Of a stretch of 64,000 nt of DNA, positions 60,960 to 64,000 are shown piece after piece (positions within the stretch are counted from its first letter, which is position 1; each line of letters begins with the position of its first letter). Origin of the DNA: JAJTFA01 sp044351265 (lineage in GTDB: Bacteria > Bacteroidota > Bacteroidia > UKL13-3); NCBI GenBank assembly GCA_044351265.1, contig JBILGC010000003.1:1-64000 (forward strand), in the 5' to 3' direction. The position numbers and the translations under genes were made by a program. Below the pieces are notes generated by a model that saw nothing but the letters and a program-made list of their open reading frames with translations, was not told the DNA's origin and did not search any database.

Positions 60960-62252
60960 TTACTCCACAATAAATTTACCTGCTACCATACCGTTAGGAG
61001 TTTCTACATTATAGAAATAAATTCCTTTAGCCATAGAGTCGGTATTAATCTTTGTACGAAAACCACCATCAGCAGATTCCATATTTGTTTGATAAATGCT
61101 TTTCCCGGTTAAATCCACAACCGCAAGACGTGCTTGCTTAGCTTCTGTAAATACCTCTATGGTTAAATCGGTTTTAGCTGGGTTTGGATATGCGAGTGTA
61201 CGTGCCACGTTACTGTTTACTTCAGATACCGAAGTAATATCTATTGACGATTTATTGAATACAATCACATTTGGATTTGCATCAAATCTGTCAAATAAGA
61301 TTCTGTATATCAAGTTACCTTTTTTAATGAAGAAGGCCATCGTATCAACAATAGGCCAAGAAGGAGTAGGTGGCCCCATAGGTGAAACTTTCCAGTCCCA
61401 TCCAATTGTATTGATTATCGATGAATATGCTTTAACCATGCTGCGGTTTACGGTATCCCTTTTAACACCTAACACACGAGCTGCCATCACATTTGCAGGA
61501 TTAATCAACACACCTGTTACATTGTAAAATGTATCGGCTCCCAGGTAATTTACCTTCGCATGGTAGCGGGCAAATAATATATCCCAGTTGGCTATTGGTG
61601 GTTCACGATCAACCAAGGTCTTATTCAAGATATTATAGTATGCAAACATTTTGCCGGTGAAGGCTGCTTTATTAAAACTCACATAATTGCTATCTGTATT
61701 ATTTAAATTGGCAAATGTAAAGTTCCATGTTGTATCAAGAGTAAGCTGATTAATCATGAGTTTTTTATAAACGGTATTTGCGCCATTTCTTATGGCAAAA
61801 AGATAAATGACTTTGCCATCAATGTGGTGCGTATTCATGCTGTAATCTCCCCAGCCAAAATCAAACCCATTGGTTCTTCCCTGATTTAGCGCTCCAACAT
61901 CCCATGATGTATCACTGTCTCTAACCACGGTCCAATTTCTCCAGTTGGTTGTATCAAAATTATTCCATGAAGCAGGTGCTTGTGTTGATTTGTATACGGT
62001 AACACCACGAGCCATATTTATGCGAACGGTAGCTGCCAATAATACATTCATTGGCGGCTGGGCATTTCTAACCGAGAATGCAATATGCCAGTTGGTGTTT
62101 CTTGCTGTATCCTTGGCACCGGTGGTGATATTATAATACACATCCAACGGATAATTAGTTGAACCACCGCCCATGGAAACTGAATCGGTGGTTTGGGCTT
62201 GTAATTGGCTAATGATAAAGGCGCCAATAAGAAGAAGTAATAGTTTTTTCAT
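60960..62252 (-). CDS. HmuY-like protein with T9SS sorting domain
   Basis: A 430-residue secreted protein. Signal peptide about 1-19 (ending LQAQT). The body resembles HmuY: YPLDVYYNITTGAKDTA, NTNWHIAFSVRN, then EPPIANWDILFARYHAKVNYLG and YNVTGVLINPANVMAARV. The final 80 residues are a type A T9SS sorting domain (LAYPNPAKTDLTIEVF to the closing GIYFYNVETPNGMVAGKFIVE in parts), so it is exported to and fixed on the cell surface. The blocks shared with the 57900-58916 lipoprotein show that the two are paralogues. It heads the operon. The TonB receptor follows at 37 nt. Confidence 0.82.
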   Translation of the reverse strand: MKKLLLLLIGAFIISQLQAQTTDSVSMGGGSTNYPLDVYYNITTGAKDTARNTNWHIAFSVRNAQPPMNVLLAATVRINMARGVTVYKSTQAPASWNNFDTTNWRNWTVVRDSDTSWDVGALNQGRTNGFDFGWGDYSMNTHHIDGKVIYLFAIRNGANTVYKKLMINQLTLDTTWNFTFANLNNTDSNYVSFNKAAFTGKMFAYYNILNKTLVDREPPIANWDILFARYHAKVNYLGADTFYNVTGVLINPANVMAARVLGVKRDTVNRSMVKAYSSIINTIGWDWKVSPMGPPTPSWPIVDTMAFFIKKGNLIYRILFDRFDANPNVIVFNKSSIDITSVSEVNSNVARTLAYPNPAKTDLTIEVFTEAKQARLAVVDLTGKSIYQTNMESADGGFRTKINTDSMAKGIYFYNVETPNGMVAGKFIVE

Positions 62253-62491
62253 TGAATGAATTAGGTGTAATGAGTAATGTTAATTTTGTGGGTGCAAATA
62301 AAATCAATTTCATCTGCTGGCATCCTTATTACACATCCATTTTACCCTTTTATGACATAACTGGCAGCACCATATTTTAAGGCTGATTTTTATCATATTT
62401 TGCGGGTTAACGGACAAAACATATATTCGGCAACAGAAAGCCCGCTATTTCAGCCAAAGAGGGGCGTTTAACCTGATTTAAACAAAAACAT
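62253..62491. other. Divergent intergenic region
   Basis: This 239-bp gap separates the HmuY-type operon (minus) and the YfhO-like gene (plus). One full TAnnTTTG match (TAATTTTG, 62282-62289, plus strand) could drive the plus-strand gene with a long leader near 195 nt. I saw no Fur-like palindrome I could defend. Confidence 0.3.
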
Positions 62492-64000
62492 ATGAATACA
62501 ATTTTGCAAAAAAAATGGTTTCCTCACCTGGCGGCCATCATCATTGCGCTTACTGCCATTATCATTTATTTCAATCCGCTCCTTTCCGGAAAAGCACTTA
62601 AACAACATGATGTGCAGCAATGGCAAGCAACCTATAATGAAATAAACCAATTTCAGAAAGCAACAGGAGAGCGAACCTTTTGGACCAATGCTGTTTTTAG
62701 CGGCATGCCCACCTATCTCATCGGGCCTTCCTACAGAAAGAACTTTACATCTACGGTAAGTGCCTATATCAGCAAGGTTTTACCTAACCCGGTTGATACC
62801 ATGTTTTTGCTGTTTATCTGCTTTTATATTTTATTGCTCACCTTCGAGGTTTCGCCCTGGCTGGCCATTGCAGGAAGCTTGGCATTTATGTTTTCCTCGT
62901 TTAACCTTATAAATATAGATGCAGGACACGTTGGAAAAGGTAATGCCATTGCTTTTATGCCGCTTGTGCTGGCTGGCATCAACTACACTTTACGAAAAGA
63001 CAAATGGATAGGTGCACTGCTTACCGGCATTGCACTTTCCCTACAACTGGCTGCAGGCCACCTTCAGATTACTTATTACTTGATGATGCTTATTGGCGTC
63101 TGGATGCTGGCAGAAATATTTATTGCTGCTAAAAACAAGCAGTTTGCTCAACTGCTGGTATGCGGAGCCTTTATGGCCGTTGCCGCTTGCATTGGTGTGG
63201 CTACAGGGGCCAATAATCTGATGCCTACAGAGGAATACGGCAAATACAGTATACGCGGCAAATCAGAACTCACCAAAACATCCTCCGGTGAAGGCAATGC
63301 CGCCATAGCTTCATCAGGCCTTGATAAAGACTACGCCCTGCAATGGAGTAATGGTGTTGCTGAGCCTTTTACCTTACTTATACCTAATTTTTATGGTGGA
63401 TCAAGCTCAGCTGAGCTTAGCACCAGCTCAGAAACATATAAAATTTTAAAACAAAACGGGGTACCCAATGCCAAGCAAATTATTCAGGGCATGCCTGTTT
63501 ATTGGGGCGACCAGCCTTTTACAGCAGGTCCCATTTACTATGGTGCCATTGTTTGTTTTCTTTTTGTGCTGGGGCTTTTTGTAATTAAAGGTCCTGAGAA
63601 ATGGTGGATTCTGGGCATCTCAACTCTCGCTATTCTCCTTTCTATGGGCAAAAATTTTATGTCGCTAACCGATTTATTCTTTTACAACTTTCCGCTATAT
63701 AATAAATTTCGCTCTGTAACTTTTATTCTATGTATCACCCAAACAACATTCCCGCTGCTGGCCCTGCTGGCCGTGCGTGATATACTTTCAGGAAAAATAA
63801 AGGCAACAGATTTAAAGAAACCCTTATTGTATAGTTTCTATATTGTAGGAGGCCTATGCGCAGTTTTTGCATTTGTACCTAATATTTTTCTTAGTTTCAT
63901 CTCGCCTGTTGATGATCGCCTACCAGAATGGCTCAGACAGTCGATTGTAGATGACCGTGAATCATTATTAAAATCAGATGCACTGCGCTCTTTATTGTTT
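62492..64000 (+). CDS. YfhO-type multispan membrane protein (N-terminal part, cut by window edge)
   Basis: The first 503 codons of a large membrane protein reading off the right edge. It opens with a short cytosolic tail and a span (FPHLAAIIIALTAIIIYF), then an extracytoplasmic loop with the acidic segment LKQHDVQQWQATYNEINQF and FWTNAVFSGMPTYLIG, a pattern of the YfhO family (bacterial membrane protein, GT-C fold, proposed glycosyltransferases). Further spans follow, with GHVGKGNAIAFMPLVLAGI, NFYGGSSSAELS and GDQPFTAGPIYYG. About ten or more spans are visible. Function in this organism unknown. Confidence 0.85.
   Translation, partial: MNTILQKKWFPHLAAIIIALTAIIIYFNPLLSGKALKQHDVQQWQATYNEINQFQKATGERTFWTNAVFSGMPTYLIGPSYRKNFTSTVSAYISKVLPNPVDTMFLLFICFYILLLTFEVSPWLAIAGSLAFMFSSFNLINIDAGHVGKGNAIAFMPLVLAGINYTLRKDKWIGALLTGIALSLQLAAGHLQITYYLMMLIGVWMLAEIFIAAKNKQFAQLLVCGAFMAVAACIGVATGANNLMPTEEYGKYSIRGKSELTKTSSGEGNAAIASSGLDKDYALQWSNGVAEPFTLLIPNFYGGSSSAELSTSSETYKILKQNGVPNAKQIIQGMPVYWGDQPFTAGPIYYGAIVCFLFVLGLFVIKGPEKWWILGISTLAILLSMGKNFMSLTDLFFYNFPLYNKFRSVTFILCITQTTFPLLALLAVRDILSGKIKATDLKKPLLYSFYIVGGLCAVFAFVPNIFLSFISPVDDRLPEWLRQSIVDDRESLLKSDALRSLLF

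Noticed and set aside
60923..60970. Extended start of the HmuR-type receptor
   Set aside because: It begins with TTG and adds a long n-region; the ATG at 60922 gives a normal signal peptide.
1..64000. CRISPR array, prophage, transposon or defence island
   Set aside because: No regularly spaced repeats, transposase, integrase, restriction, toxin-antitoxin or phage structural gene was found.

Overview
The window looks like chromosomal DNA of a member of the Bacteroidota, probably close to Chitinophagia or Sphingobacteriia, although the sequence does not fix the class. The reasons are AT-rich DNA, TonB-dependent receptors with a carboxypeptidase-regulatory-like N-terminal domain, a receptor paired with a DUF4249 lipoprotein, type IX secretion (T9SS) sorting domains, DUF6029, Omp28 and DUF4421 families, lipoproteins, and several promoters matching the Bacteroidota form TTTG / about 19 nt / TAnnTTTG. 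I saw no tRNA, rRNA, CRISPR array, insertion sequence or prophage. Gene content is mostly core chromosomal.

Layout. 1-0.8 kb: Fe-S assembly (Mrp-type ATPase, cut by the left edge, then an Nfu-type protein). 0.9-8.8 kb: two TonB-dependent receptors around a LytS/LytTR-type two-component pair, then a DUF4249 lipoprotein. 8.8-14.7 kb, minus strand: compact polysaccharide-precursor operon (purM, galE, rfbB, rfbA, PGI/PMI, CpsB-type phosphatase). 14.8-16.5 kb: cdaA (c-di-AMP synthesis) and folP, overlapping. 16.5-19.4 kb: duplicated DUF1599 protein, BT_3928-type membrane protein, aroK and HU, closed by a strong bidirectional terminator shared with a DEAD-box RNA helicase (19.4-21.2 kb). 21.5-24.9 kb: stand-alone MetH N-terminal module, a 43-codon Cys-containing membrane protein, a cationic amino acid permease and an NTF2-like protein. 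24.9-30 kb, minus strand: kynurenine monooxygenase, kynureninase, Glu/Leu-type dehydrogenase and anmK. 30-36 kb: Tat-targeted class V aminotransferase, small lipoprotein, TrpF-like protein without the expected catalytic residues, lipoprotein amidohydrolase, DUF4421 barrel, LpxL-like acyltransferase.

36.2-42.6 kb: a four-gene cell-surface cluster (large T9SS cargo with three related repeats, DUF6029 barrel, Omp28-like CxxC lipoprotein, DUF1684). 42.6-46.2 kb: PagL-like barrel, APC permease, esterase. 46.2-52.3 kb, minus strand: four-gene glycosylation operon (GT2, methyltransferase, UDP-galactopyranose-mutase-like flavoprotein, and a 980-residue GT39/TPR protein with an odd N-terminal domain). 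52.6-57.9 kb: rsfS and birA with interlocking divergent promoters, then a tightly overlapping run of coaX, an outer-membrane barrel, lptC, an unlisted 59-residue membrane protein and a CNNM/CBS protein. 57.9-62.3 kb, minus strand: three-gene candidate heme or metallophore uptake operon with two mutually similar HmuY-like proteins, one a lipoprotein and one a T9SS cargo, on either side of a TonB-dependent receptor. The window ends inside a YfhO-type membrane protein.

The most promising less-described systems are the double-HmuY operon, the T9SS/DUF6029/Omp28/DUF1684 surface cluster and the GT39 glycosylation operon. All functional statements come from reading the translations, with no database search.
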